Assembly (NCBI GenBank): GCA_947499255.1
Contig: CANMNF010000003.1
Coordinates: forward strand, 1-64,000
From: an uncultured Sphingomonadaceae bacterium
GTDB taxonomy: Bacteria > Pseudomonadota > Alphaproteobacteria > Sphingomonadales > Sphingomonadaceae
Length of the DNA stretch: 64,000 nt
Reading direction: 5' to 3'
In this document: positions 1 through 8,192 of the stretch, one piece after another
How positions within the stretch are numbered: position 1 is the first letter of the stretch
Layout of the letters: each line of letters begins with the position of its first letter
Program-made: the position numbers and the translations under genes
Notes under the pieces: generated by a model
Databases searched by the model: none
What the model saw: only the letters and a program-made list of their open reading frames with translations
Told to the model about the DNA's origin: nothing

Positions 1-2
1 TC

Positions 3-278
3 CGATACCCCGATCCGCTCGCCCAACGCCGCCTCCAAAAGGTAGCCTTGAATCAAAGGACGAGTCTCAGGTCAAGCCTGGTCCACGAAGCCTACGAAAT
101 CATGAAATTCAGGTATAGTTATGCCATACCCGTTCTGCATCATAAGTGTTCTCTTAATAATTCAACTTTTTACTTTTCAAATGGATGTAGTGAAAAGATG
201 AAGTACTTCAACGATATGAGGAAAATTTCCGGCTTTAAGCTGATAGACGGTCTTGTCAGACCAAATGCACCCAATTGA
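3..278 (+). CDS. Partial reading frame open at the left edge, hypothetical
   Basis: An open frame enters from the left edge and stops at 276-278. Its last codons lie inside the IS6-type terminal sequence at 249-270, so any gene here was probably cut by the insertion sequence and borrowed a stop from it. I recognise no domain. The stretch is richer in A and T after about position 100 than its neighbours, which argues against much of it being conserved coding sequence. It may equally be non-coding. A start near 48 is possible but has no convincing ribosome binding site. Confidence 0.2.
   Translation, partial: RYPDPLAQRRLQKVALNQRTSLRSSLVHEAYEIMKFRYSYAIPVLHHKCSLNNSTFYFSNGCSEKMKYFNDMRKISGFKLIDGLVRPNAPN
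249..270 (+). repeat. IS6-family terminal sequence, 22 bp
   Basis: These 22 bases recur exactly, as the reverse complement, at 25652-25673 beside the complete IS6-family transposase gene. The first 14 bases are themselves nearly palindromic (GGTCT, four bases, AGACC). The sequence therefore marks the outer end of the degraded IS copy that follows. Confidence 0.7.
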
Positions 279-311
279 GTTTCGGCGCTCATTAGCTATT
301 GCTGGCTTACG

Positions 312-527
312 CCCAGACCTCGCAAACCAGCCAGTCCATTTCGCTACTTCAACTCATCACTTGAGGTGATTCGCCTCGTTGTGATGATGTATGTTCGATT
401 TCCTTTGTCGCTGCGGAACGCGGAAGATCTGCTTTTCAAGCGCAGGATTGATATCTGCCACGAAAGCATCCGCTTCTGGTGGAACCGGTTTGCGTCCATT
501 TTTGCAGCTGATATCCAGCGTCAGCGG
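312..527 (+). pseudogene. IS6-family transposase fragment (N-terminal part only)
   Basis: The frame through 366 translates to a close relative of residues about 5-75 of the transposase encoded at 24907-25593 on the other strand. Shared stretches include FNSS-EVIRLVV, MYVRFPLSLRN, DICHE and RFWWNRF. Similarity stops abruptly near 527, after AADIQRQR, so the zinc-free N-terminal helix-turn-helix part remains and the whole DDE catalytic region is missing. No ATG matching the intact copy's start is present; the homologous frame begins at about 312. It is a dead remnant. It lies 42 bases after the 22-bp terminal sequence at 249-270, matching the layout of the intact element. Confidence 0.75.
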
Positions 528-603
528 GGCGACCAGCCAAAAGACTTGGGCTACGGCAAAACTTGCCGAGCGAAGATGAGGTGCGGTTCAGCTGACAGCA
601 CCC

Positions 604-1446
604 TCACCCCAGATTGATAGCCCAGTCGTAATCATATCCGGAGATATCTGTTGCGCCTTCGAGCAATTTGGCCGCCGGGCCAACAGCGTATTGGCGGGCG
701 TGGTCCAGGACATCTTCAACTGTGCCCCAGTCGCTTTGATACCAATCGAAAATGCTCGATGCGATGATTGCGCCGGGTTGTCCGCCAAATCCGCGAGGAT
801 GGTTGACAAAGGCGCTGGCCGCAGCGTCAAGCATCTCTTCAAGCTTTGATGCTGTGTATGCCTGGGTCGCCAAATTGGGGCAGCCGATTGAGGCGCAATT
901 CACCGCGTAATGGATGCGAACATCCTGCCATTCAGGCCGCAGGATATCATGCTCAATATTGTCAAGGCTGAGAACTCTCCCGGAAACTGTGACTGCGTCG
1001 TCTTTCCATGGACCCAAAGTCAAAATGCCAACGTCACGAATGGAATCCACCGGCCAGTTCTTGAGGATCACATCGACTGTCGCCGCATTGTAGAGATTGA
1101 CCCAGAATGCAAATTGCTCGTCAGCTGAAAAGCTTTCAATATCGATGGCTTGCATATCGGTGAGATAAGCGGTGAGGGCATCACTCGCCTCCACTTCCAT
1201 GCGTCCATAATCGACAAGATTAACCCCGTCTGGGCCCTCGCTCACATATTCGCCCAGCAAGGTATTCCAAGCAGAATGGTCGATCTGATCGGTGGAATCG
1301 GCGGCTGTCGAAAAGCTCTCTTCACCCAAGCTGCCTTGTTCCGGAGCGCATGCAGCGACGAATGCAGCAGCGGGAATCGCGCCAAGTAATGTCCGACGAG
1401 ACATTGTTGAGTGCTTGATCAGCGTCGAAGTGGCGGGGGTGGGCAT
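604..1446 (-). CDS. DUF547 domain-containing Tat lipoprotein
   Basis: This protein of about 280 residues carries the DUF547 signature NCASIGCPNL, with its conserved Asn-Cys and second Cys, after a WVNLYNA segment. The family has no firmly assigned reaction. The N-terminus reads as a twin-arginine lipoprotein signal: SRRTLLG followed by a hydrophobic run and a VAAC lipobox (Cys about 33), so it should sit lipid-anchored in the periplasm. I chose the ATG at 1446 because AGGA lies eight bases upstream; a start at 1404, directly before the RR motif, is possible. It is the last gene of a minus-strand series behind the glycosyltransferase at 1507-3594, about 60 bases away. Confidence 0.8.
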   Translation of the reverse strand: MPTPATSTLIKHSTMSRRTLLGAIPAAAFVAACAPEQGSLGEESFSTAADSTDQIDHSAWNTLLGEYVSEGPDGVNLVDYGRMEVEASDALTAYLTDMQAIDIESFSADEQFAFWVNLYNAATVDVILKNWPVDSIRDVGILTLGPWKDDAVTVSGRVLSLDNIEHDILRPEWQDVRIHYAVNCASIGCPNLATQAYTASKLEEMLDAAASAFVNHPRGFGGQPGAIIASSIFDWYQSDWGTVEDVLDHARQYAVGPAAKLLEGATDISGYDYDWAINLG

Positions 1447-1506
1447 GTCCAATTTCCTCATAACTTTGCGATGTCTCATTTACATTCGCTCAGCGGGCGA
1501 AGAATG

Positions 1507-3594
1507 TTACACCGCTGGCTGACTGGAGCTGCGCCTTTGATCTGGGGCTTTGGACGATGACGTGCTCTCGCTTTGTCTGGGACGATCAAAATCGCCGAAC
1601 GCTTCGCGCGCAATGACGAACAATATCTTCCAGCCTGCCGCAAACACGCCTTTTACGGTTCCAGAAATTTTGGAGATCCCTACACGCTTGCGATAGCGTG
1701 CAGGTCGTTCCGCGATCCGCATTTGCTGCTTTGCGGCGCGCACCTGCATTTCAATAGTCCAGCCAAAGTCCCGGTCCGTCATGGCCAGCCGGTTAAGCGC
1801 GTCGCGCCGGATCGCTCTGAACGGTCCCAGATCTGTATAGCGAACGCCCCAGATCAGTTTAACCAGTGTTGGAGCCAGCCAATTTCCAAACCGCTGCGGC
1901 GCGCTCATCGCGCCAAGTTCAATAGCTCCAAGGGTTCGTGATCCAATCACCAGGTCCGCCTCGCCAGCAATAATTGGCGCGGTGAGCGCGCCAGCCTCCT
2001 CAGGCACATCGGATAAGTCTGCGTCCATGAACAAGACAATGTTTGTCTGAGGATCAAGCGCGGCAATCGCGCAAAGACAAGCGGCTCCGTAACCGCGATC
2101 CTTTTGTACAACGACACGCGCGCCCGCCGCCGCTGCTTGTGCTGCAGTTTGATCTGTTGAGCCATTGTCAGCGACAAGCACTTCGTGAAGGCCGCGCAAT
2201 CCGACGCCGCGAATTCCGCGCACAGTTGCGCCAACTGAAGCTTCTTCGTTCAGTGCCGGGATAACCACAGAGATACGAGGGTTTTCAACAGCGGTTTTAT
2301 GAACGGTGCGCTGACGGTTTGCATCGCGGGCCTGTTTGCTGCGCCACATATCATAAAGGATAGCAGCTGCTATCGCTCCCCATTGGGCATATTGCGCAAG
2401 CGGATGGACTTGGAACTCTTCCAGTGAAAAGTCCTCCAAATTCAACCCGGTAAGATACGATAGGGGCAATACGGCGCTGGCCACATAAGGCCATGCCTGG
2501 GCGCGTCCCAAAGCAAGTGGCAAGAGCCACAAAAGATACCATGCATTTACAGCGGGAGCGAATATCAGGATCACGCCAAAAATCGCCGCCAGCGGGACAT
2601 CGTCAAAACTGCGTGAACGGGCATGGAGCCAGACCACTATGCTTGCGGCGATCGCAAGTGTCGACAGCCTGCCCCATGTCGGGCCAAGCGTGTGAAATAG
2701 CGGCTCATATGCGAAAGGGTTGAAGTACCATTGCGTGGCGAATGTCTGCGTGGAATCAAGACCGACACCAAGCCCCTGAATTGCAAACACACCATACAGC
2801 GCCGCAACGACCGCTATTGCTGCGATCAGCGCGGTTGGTTTGAGCCGCAACAAAAGCGGCCAGGCGGCAAGCGCCACCAGTTTGACGCATGCTGCGAGGC
2901 CAAGCATGACGCCTGCCATCACCGGATGCTTTTTTCCTGCAAGAACCGCAGCCAGAACAGCGAAGCCCAGGAATATGTCGGGATGCAGATGCAGAGTGCT
3001 TTCAACAACGACAAGCGGGTTCCATGCGAACATGGCGACCCGATCTGCGCTATATTTGCGTAACAGCAACGCGGTCAATACGAGCGCTGCAATGGCAAAA
3101 ACGGCCCGCAAGCCAAGCTCATCTGCGCCGGCGAAAAAGGTCGTAATGGCAAAGATGACCTGCAGAGCCGGGCCATAGATTGTCGGATAATATGGATAAT
3201 TGATCCATTCGAGGATGTCGCGCATCGCAGGCGGAACAGATGGGTTGTTGACAAAATCCTCAGGCGGGATGCCATAAGGGGTTCCGGTTTCCAGCAGACG
3301 CCACCCGTCCCAGATAAACCGGTAAAAATCGTCTTCAAAAACGGTATGCCCAAACAAAGCGATGCCGTGCCCGATTGCGGCAACAGCTATGATGGCGAAC
3401 CCGGTAAGTTTAGCCGGGCGCCACAGCAAAAGGCTCGTCAACGCGCCGCCAAAAACCAACGCAGCAACATAGGGTAGAACTGGATATCCAGGTGTTCTGG
3501 ACATCAGCACCAGCGCTGAAACGGTCGCCAAAAAGACGAACGCCCCGCCAGCTGAATGCAGGCGAGGCGCTGTTGGGCTTTGGATGTGCGGCAT
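1507..3594 (-). CDS. Fused multi-pass membrane glycosyltransferase and GT2 glycosyltransferase
   Basis: This 695-residue protein joins two transferases. Residues 1 to about 420 form a polytopic membrane domain with a dozen or so hydrophobic segments and a periplasmic Asp pair (FEDDFYRF), the pattern of GT-C/DUF2029 mannosyltransferases. Residues about 440-680 form a cytosolic GT2 domain: VVIPALNEE, ADNGSTD, and the DxD-type MDADLSD that binds the nucleotide-sugar metal ion, as in polyprenyl-phosphate mannose or glucose synthases. A plausible role is loading a sugar onto a lipid carrier with the GT2 part and using it outside with the membrane part. The fusion is inferred from one uninterrupted frame. 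The ribosome binding site is weak. The substrate is unknown. Confidence 0.8.
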   Translation of the reverse strand: MPHIQSPTAPRLHSAGGAFVFLATVSALVLMSRTPGYPVLPYVAALVFGGALTSLLLWRPAKLTGFAIIAVAAIGHGIALFGHTVFEDDFYRFIWDGWRLLETGTPYGIPPEDFVNNPSVPPAMRDILEWINYPYYPTIYGPALQVIFAITTFFAGADELGLRAVFAIAALVLTALLLRKYSADRVAMFAWNPLVVVESTLHLHPDIFLGFAVLAAVLAGKKHPVMAGVMLGLAACVKLVALAAWPLLLRLKPTALIAAIAVVAALYGVFAIQGLGVGLDSTQTFATQWYFNPFAYEPLFHTLGPTWGRLSTLAIAASIVVWLHARSRSFDDVPLAAIFGVILIFAPAVNAWYLLWLLPLALGRAQAWPYVASAVLPLSYLTGLNLEDFSLEEFQVHPLAQYAQWGAIAAAILYDMWRSKQARDANRQRTVHKTAVENPRISVVIPALNEEASVGATVRGIRGVGLRGLHEVLVADNGSTDQTAAQAAAAGARVVVQKDRGYGAACLCAIAALDPQTNIVLFMDADLSDVPEEAGALTAPIIAGEADLVIGSRTLGAIELGAMSAPQRFGNWLAPTLVKLIWGVRYTDLGPFRAIRRDALNRLAMTDRDFGWTIEMQVRAAKQQMRIAERPARYRKRVGISKISGTVKGVFAAGWKILFVIAREAFGDFDRPRQSESTSSSKAPDQRRSSSQPAV

Positions 3595-3628
3595 GCGAAC
3601 CGATAAACTGCAAAGCTGACTTTACGTC

Positions 3629-3994
3629 TTAAACACCGTATCGCTGACGCAGGAAGAAGAGCACAGCGTTGCGGTTTCTATCCTTGATATCAAACTTGCC
3701 ATTGCGAACGCCTTCAGCGATTTCGCCAGCTGTTTGCTGGTTCAGATTGTCGTGATATTCGCATTTCTTACAGGTGATGCGCTTGCGCACTTGCGAGCGT
3801 CCACGGTTGAGAAGAGCTTCTTCGGGCGAAACGCGCGGAGCCGAACTGCCACTGCCGCTACCGCTGCCAAAGCCGCCACCGCCATAGCCGCCTGCACCGC
3901 CACCACCACCGCTATACGAGCCCGATGCCAGCGCCGGACCAGACACAGAGGCCATGCTAAATACTGCTGCTAAAACTACGAGACTACGGACCAT
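3629..3994 (-). CDS. Small exported glycine-rich protein, hypothetical
   Basis: The 121-residue product starts with a clear Sec signal peptide (VRSLVVLAAVFSMASVSGPALA, cleavage after ALA near 24). A run of about 25 Gly/Ser residues follows, then a charged C-terminal domain with one CKKC pair and a basic RKRITCKKCEYH stretch. The ATG at 3994 has GAGGTGAG seven bases upstream. It precedes the glycosyltransferase on the same strand by 34 bases and is probably cotranscribed. I recognise no family. The CxxC pair could bind metal or form a disulfide in the periplasm. Confidence 0.65.
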   Translation of the reverse strand: MVRSLVVLAAVFSMASVSGPALASGSYSGGGGGAGGYGGGGFGSGSGSGSSAPRVSPEEALLNRGRSQVRKRITCKKCEYHDNLNQQTAGEIAEGVRNGKFDIKDRNRNAVLFFLRQRYGV

Positions 3995-4087
3995 AACTCA
4001 CCTCATATCGTTTGATATTGCTTCGGGAAAACTTCGTTATGGGTGGGTTTTCGTGCGCTCGGAGCGATTGGTTACACCTTGGCGCAA

Positions 4088-4663
4088 TTATTCATCGGGC
4101 AGGGGTGACATTAACGCTGATCTATCTATCAAACGCCCCCAATATTGATCATAAGGATGGATTGCGGGCGTCGCTTTGCCAGATGCATCAACAAGGGGGC
4201 GTTCTTCATTGTGCCAACCGAATAACCCGCCTTCCAGATTGACCACGTCATCTGCGCCCAACGCACGTAACCTGTCCTGTGATTGCTCTGCATATTTGCT
4301 CGAACGTGCCCCAACAGAACAATAAAACACGACTGTCATCCCTTCGACCAGATCGCCATAATCCCGAATGAATTCGTTTGGCGGCAGGTTTGGAGGTATC
4401 CGGATCGCGCCTGCCAAATGACTTACCGCGAACTCTTCAGCCTCTCTTGTGTCGAACACCATCAGGCTCGCGCTGTCATCTTGGACATATTGAGCATATT
4501 GCGCTGCATCGATGTGCTTGACGGAAGGGTGCGCCGTCACGATGCCTTGATGTACAGCCGCCAGAGCTGAGCTTTGGCTGAGCCATCCTGCAAGCGCAGC
4601 TGCTCCCATCACGGCAATTCCAATTCCCGCGAGGATGAAGTTTCGTCGTGGCCAAGCGATCAT
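4088..4663 (-). CDS. Rhodanese-like domain protein, membrane-anchored
   Basis: The protein of about 191 residues has one N-terminal membrane helix (near residues 10-28) and then a rhodanese domain with VFDTREAEEFAVSHLAGAIRIP and the active-site loop FYCSVGARSS, whose Cys would carry the persulfide. It probably transfers sulfur or acts as a thiol sensor on the periplasmic face. I chose the ATG at 4663 because it overlaps the stop of the upstream hydroxylase gene as ATGA, a translational coupling arrangement; the frame is open further upstream but that part would lie inside the other gene. The C-terminus (about 25 residues after WHNEERPLV) contains no motif. Confidence 0.8.
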   Translation of the reverse strand: MIAWPRRNFILAGIGIAVMGAAALAGWLSQSSALAAVHQGIVTAHPSVKHIDAAQYAQYVQDDSASLMVFDTREAEEFAVSHLAGAIRIPPNLPPNEFIRDYGDLVEGMTVVFYCSVGARSSKYAEQSQDRLRALGADDVVNLEGGLFGWHNEERPLVDASGKATPAIHPYDQYWGRLIDRSALMSPLPDE

Positions 4664-5685
4664 CTTGCTCCATCTTTGGTAAATGGCCTCACAAGGTAGT
4701 CTCGCCATCCTTTAAGCGGGGTGTACCCATCAATGCCGGTTGGACGAAATTGTTCATCCTGAGGCAAATGCTGTGTGCCGAAAATGCGGTCATAGAATGA
4801 AAAGAAGGAGCAATAGTTGCGCCCCCAATCCTCAACGCTGCGCGAATGATGATAGTGATGGTAGATATTGTCGGCCAGGATGTGCCGCAAAAATGGCGGG
4901 AACGACAAGGCCGGGTTGTCTGAATGCATGTAATAATTGGAGACAAGATAAAAGGTTGTCAGCAGGGCGACATATTGCTGAGGGCTCTCAATCAAAAACA
5001 CCAAGGGAACGGTTATGACCGCGAGATACAGCGTATCTTGCGCCCAGTGGGAATAGCTTCGCGCGGCGTTCATGCCTTCAATCTGATGATGAATTGCATG
5101 CAGCCGCCAAAGCATGGGAACATCGTGCAAAGCGCGGTGCAGCCAATATTCGAAGAACCCGATCACGACCAGATAGATCACTGGAAAGACAACCAGCAGC
5201 GGGCCAAAATCGTCAGCCCCCAGCAATGGCTCTATTTCAAAGGACCGCAGTACACCAAAAGCTATCGCCTGAAGCGCGATCCCTATGCCGACCGCGGTAC
5301 CGCCATAAAGCAGCCCTTCAGCGTAGCGCGCGCGGAAATTGGTGAAGCCCAATTGCTTCCATTCAAAAAAGGCAAACAGGGCCACCAGGCCAAGAAAAGC
5401 AAACAGGCCGTTCGCCAGCGCGGCGGCAAGGCCAGCCCAGATCAAGGGCACTTGCGCTTCGAAAAGAGCAAAACCGATTTCGTATTGAACCCAACCAACG
5501 CCGCGCAATATCATCTCAGACAAAACGACCAACAGACCAAACGTAAGCGCAAAACGCCAGATCGAGACAGCTCGTCTCTTATCGGCCAGATCGGCCGGCA
5601 AATTGTTGGACTGAGTTACCTTCAATTGATACACCCTGATCAATGGACATTGTGCACTTGGTGTAAGTTCGTGGGTCCTACCCAT
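4660..5685 (-). CDS. Sterol desaturase / fatty acid hydroxylase family protein
   Basis: A membrane di-iron enzyme of about 340 residues. The histidine clusters of the superfamily are present: EYWLHRALHD, WRLHAIHH, and IYHHYHHSRSVEDWGRNY, the last near a conserved FSFYDRIFGT. Four or more hydrophobic segments precede and separate them. Such enzymes use O2 and two irons to hydroxylate or desaturate lipids in the membrane. The start is uncertain: the ATG at 5685 has no clear ribosome binding site, and GTG 5634 or TTG 5625 are alternatives nearer the first hydrophobic helix. It is coupled to the downstream rhodanese by an ATGA overlap. It is more distant from the pair of hydroxylases at 36.8 and 49.7 kb than those are from each other. 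Confidence 0.8.
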   Translation of the reverse strand: MGRTHELTPSAQCPLIRVYQLKVTQSNNLPADLADKRRAVSIWRFALTFGLLVVLSEMILRGVGWVQYEIGFALFEAQVPLIWAGLAAALANGLFAFLGLVALFAFFEWKQLGFTNFRARYAEGLLYGGTAVGIGIALQAIAFGVLRSFEIEPLLGADDFGPLLVVFPVIYLVVIGFFEYWLHRALHDVPMLWRLHAIHHQIEGMNAARSYSHWAQDTLYLAVITVPLVFLIESPQQYVALLTTFYLVSNYYMHSDNPALSFPPFLRHILADNIYHHYHHSRSVEDWGRNYCSFFSFYDRIFGTQHLPQDEQFRPTGIDGYTPLKGWRDYLVRPFTKDGAR

Positions 5686-5811
5686 TATGTTACATTCGCG
5701 AGTGCGGGTTTTTTGATGGTAGAGTCCGTTTGACGGCACGTTTCCATTTGGAAGAAACCGCCTCAGACCAACCTATTACCTGCGCAAATCTCCCGCAAAT
5801 ATAGGTTCACA

Positions 5812-6018
5812 ATGGTCCGGCTGGAAACTCACGGTCACATGGCAGATGCCGCGCTCGAACAGCAAAATCGGCTTTGGTTCAACGCAAAGCGGATGCGTAT
5901 CATTCGGACAAGGCATATCACCTCGGAGGATGCGTTGAAGAGGCAGCCTTCCTCTGGATATGCGGTACAAAGTGCCAAATTGGCGACCATGCTAAGCAGG
6001 TGCGAAAGCCGTAACTAA
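5812..6018 (+). CDS. Possible small protein, hypothetical
   Basis: A 68-codon frame starts at ATG 5812 and ends four bases inside the 3' end of the convergent fructokinase gene. It fills the otherwise empty stretch 5740-6014. Codon use is compatible with coding, but there is no ribosome binding site and I recognise no family, so this may be chance. Apart from it I see nothing in this intergenic stretch except the upstream region of the hydroxylase gene at 4660-5685. Confidence 0.2.
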   Translation: MVRLETHGHMADAALEQQNRLWFNAKRMRIIRTRHITSEDALKRQPSSGYAVQSAKLATMLSRCESRN

Positions 6019-6893
6019 GGAGCAGATGCAAGCAATAGGGCGCCGGTAATTCCAGCTTGATCGCCCAGGCTTGGCGCAACGATTTTGTGTTTGCTTTCCC
6101 CGGGAAAATACCCCGCTCCCAATTGCGATGATCTTTCGTTGACCCGGTCAAGCAAATGAGGCGTCTTCATGACGCCGCCGCCCATTACAATAACTTCCAC
6201 CGCCGTCAGAGCAAAAAGCGCGTGGGCAAGCTGAGCCAAATATTCAGCGATGATCTCATGCGCGATGTGATCGGATGGCAGTTCGGATAGGGAGGCTTTC
6301 CAACGCGCTTTAATAGCCGGACCGCTCGCCAATCCTTCGAGGCAATCGCGGTGATGAGGGCATATTCCTTCAAAATCGAGATCGTGCGAATGGCGGCGCG
6401 GGAATATGTGTCCCATTTCTGGATGCGCGGCCCCGTGAACTGGCGCGCCGCCAAGGATGAGGCCGCCACCAATGCCAGTGCCAACCGTGCAGTACGCCAA
6501 TGAAGATGCATTAAGGCCAGCGCCCATCCGATATTCGGCAAGCGCTGCGCCGTTTACATCGGTATCAAAGCCAATTGGCACTTTGAGCCGCTCTGCAAAA
6601 AACCCGGCTATATCGCAATTTGCCCAGCCCGGTTTGGGAGTATTGGTAATCCGTCCCCATTGCGGTGAGGCTTTGTCGAGTTCAACCGGTCCAAAGCTGG
6701 CAATACCCAATGCCGTGATCACGCCGTGACTTTCCAACCATGCTGCTGCAGCTTCCAGAGTTTCTGCAGTCGATCTGGTGGGGATCTCGTGCCTTGCAAT
6801 TATCTTGGTCGGCGAATGTCCAACCGCCAGCACGAATTTGGTGCCACCTGCCTCAATAGCCCCAAACATCTCGTTATCTTCCGCCAAAGCCAT
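6015..6893 (-). CDS. ROK-family fructokinase
   Basis: The 292-residue protein phosphorylates fructose, most likely to fructose 6-phosphate, with ATP. It shows the ROK features: an N-terminal phosphate-binding loop (GAIEAGGTKF), the catalytic Asp region FDTDVNGAALAE, the GTGIGGG loop, and the metal-binding segment HSHDLDFEGICPHHRDCLEGLASGPAI-like (His and two Cys) that follows GHIFPRR and is typical of bacterial fructokinases. The ATG at 6893 lies two bases after the stop of the GH68 gene, so translation is probably coupled. It completes a sucrose pathway by capturing the fructose released by the GH68 enzyme. Confidence 0.88.
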   Translation of the reverse strand: MALAEDNEMFGAIEAGGTKFVLAVGHSPTKIIARHEIPTRSTAETLEAAAAWLESHGVITALGIASFGPVELDKASPQWGRITNTPKPGWANCDIAGFFAERLKVPIGFDTDVNGAALAEYRMGAGLNASSLAYCTVGTGIGGGLILGGAPVHGAAHPEMGHIFPRRHSHDLDFEGICPHHRDCLEGLASGPAIKARWKASLSELPSDHIAHEIIAEYLAQLAHALFALTAVEVIVMGGGVMKTPHLLDRVNERSSQLGAGYFPGESKHKIVAPSLGDQAGITGALLLASAP

Positions 6894-6895
6894 CG

Positions 6896-8032
6896 TTACC
6901 CGACAACCCGCGATGTCGCGCCATCAAGTTCGATCTGGACAAATGGAGCAAACGTTCCACCAAAACGGGCCCTGCGCGTTTCTTCTTCGGGCCGGGTGTT
7001 ATCTTCTGGCCCCCAATAATCGACAAAGCTTGTCACACTAAGATCGGGCAAAACCCACCAGCTATAGGCCTGTGTGGGCCGTTCGGCGGGATTGGCGATT
7101 ACCAGTCCATGGCCGTTGAGAAAGGTCCACGGCCCATCGATTGTTTCCGCCACCGCGCCATAAAGGCCAGTGGGTGCGGCAATTCCCGGCGCAAATACGC
7201 CACGCTGGGAGGACCAGAACACATAAAGCTGCCCCTGGTGATCAACGATATGCGCCCGTTCCAACTCGTTGCAAACGCCTCGCGCATCGATCAATGGCGG
7301 GAGCAGTCGGTAATCATCGCCTTGCTTGATTGCTGCACCAATCACGCCATCGTGAAGACTGGGGTGCCTGCCTGATGATCCGGAAAACAGCACATAGTCC
7401 TGGCCATCTTTACTGCGGTAATGGGAGGGGTCTCGAAACGCCTTGATTTTGCCGGGCTCACCTTCGTTTTCATCGGCGGGCCGATAGAAATGACCATCCG
7501 CTTGCAGGAATTCGACAGGCTGTGACCATGTTCCAAACTCACCGTCCGCCAGTAAATCAGCGCGGCATAGAAAAAGACGCTGAAAATACGACAATGATGT
7601 GTCGCCTTTGTGCCCTGTGGCGGTGAAATAAAGTGTGACCTGTCCATCTTCCAATCGCGCAGAACCAGACCATTGGCGCGCACCGGGCGAAAGTTCTTCT
7701 GGCAGAGTTTGCCCAAGGTGGGTGAATTGATCGCCGAGCCGGTGAAAATGATGGATACGGGCAAGATGGTGACGTTCTTCTGGATTTTGTGCGCGCACAA
7801 CTGTCAGCGCGAACCATAATTCACCACCACGCCACGCAACCGGTTGACCGGAAGGGTCGGCAAGAGGCCACGCGTCCCAGACATCGAATTCTGGAGACAT
7901 TGGCCGGGCACACTTTGCACCTATGACAGCTGCCTGACCCAAACCGCCACCTGCAAGAAGTGCCAAAGCCTCCGCCGTCCACAAGGTTGGAGGACGTTGG
8001 ATTTCCGCAAATTTGCTATTGAGTGCAGTCAT
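6896..8032 (-). CDS. Glycoside hydrolase family 68 (sucrose-cleaving beta-fructofuranosidase or fructosyltransferase)
   Basis: A 378-residue GH68 enzyme. All three catalytic carboxylates are visible: nucleophile Asp53 in DVWDAWPL, transition-state stabiliser Asp201 in AFRDPSHY, and acid/base Glu258 in ELERAHIV. GH68 members hydrolyse sucrose or build levan/inulin. There is no signal peptide, so it probably cleaves imported sucrose in the cytoplasm, in contrast to secreted levansucrases; unconventional export as in Zymomonas cannot be excluded. I set the start at ATG 8032, which has CGACGGGAC just upstream; the frame is open further upstream but without family similarity. It lies between the TonB receptor and the fructokinase. 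Confidence 0.88.
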   Translation of the reverse strand: MTALNSKFAEIQRPPTLWTAEALALLAGGGLGQAAVIGAKCARPMSPEFDVWDAWPLADPSGQPVAWRGGELWFALTVVRAQNPEERHHLARIHHFHRLGDQFTHLGQTLPEELSPGARQWSGSARLEDGQVTLYFTATGHKGDTSLSYFQRLFLCRADLLADGEFGTWSQPVEFLQADGHFYRPADENEGEPGKIKAFRDPSHYRSKDGQDYVLFSGSSGRHPSLHDGVIGAAIKQGDDYRLLPPLIDARGVCNELERAHIVDHQGQLYVFWSSQRGVFAPGIAAPTGLYGAVAETIDGPWTFLNGHGLVIANPAERPTQAYSWWVLPDLSVTSFVDYWGPEDNTRPEEETRRARFGGTFAPFVQIELDGATSRVVG

Positions 8033-8142
8033 ATGTCCCGTCGTAGCAATATTGATGTGCACCAGGCTGGGCCAATCACACCGCCAGCCGTGAAACACTG
8101 CCATAATCTTGGCAGCAGTAACAGTTTACCGCTCAAGGGTCG

Positions 8143-8174
8143 GCGGTCATCGGGACGCAAATCTCGATGACCGC
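8143..8174 (-). terminator. Stem-loop between receptor and GH68 genes
   Basis: A perfect 10-bp inverted repeat (GCGGTCATCG at 8143-8152, CGATGACCGC at 8165-8174) with a 12-base loop sits between the stop of the TonB receptor gene and the GH68 start. No T-run follows on the minus strand, so it is more likely a processing, stabilising or partial-attenuation element than a full terminator. It could lower GH68/fructokinase expression relative to the receptor. Confidence 0.5.
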
Positions 8175-8192
8175 TTGTCCTAGCAGAGACGC

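Noticed and set aside
5774-5799. Another TATTAC upstream of the third hydroxylase gene
   Set aside because: At the required spacing the second arm is CGCAAA, which does not match GTAATA. This site is not a copy of the motif.
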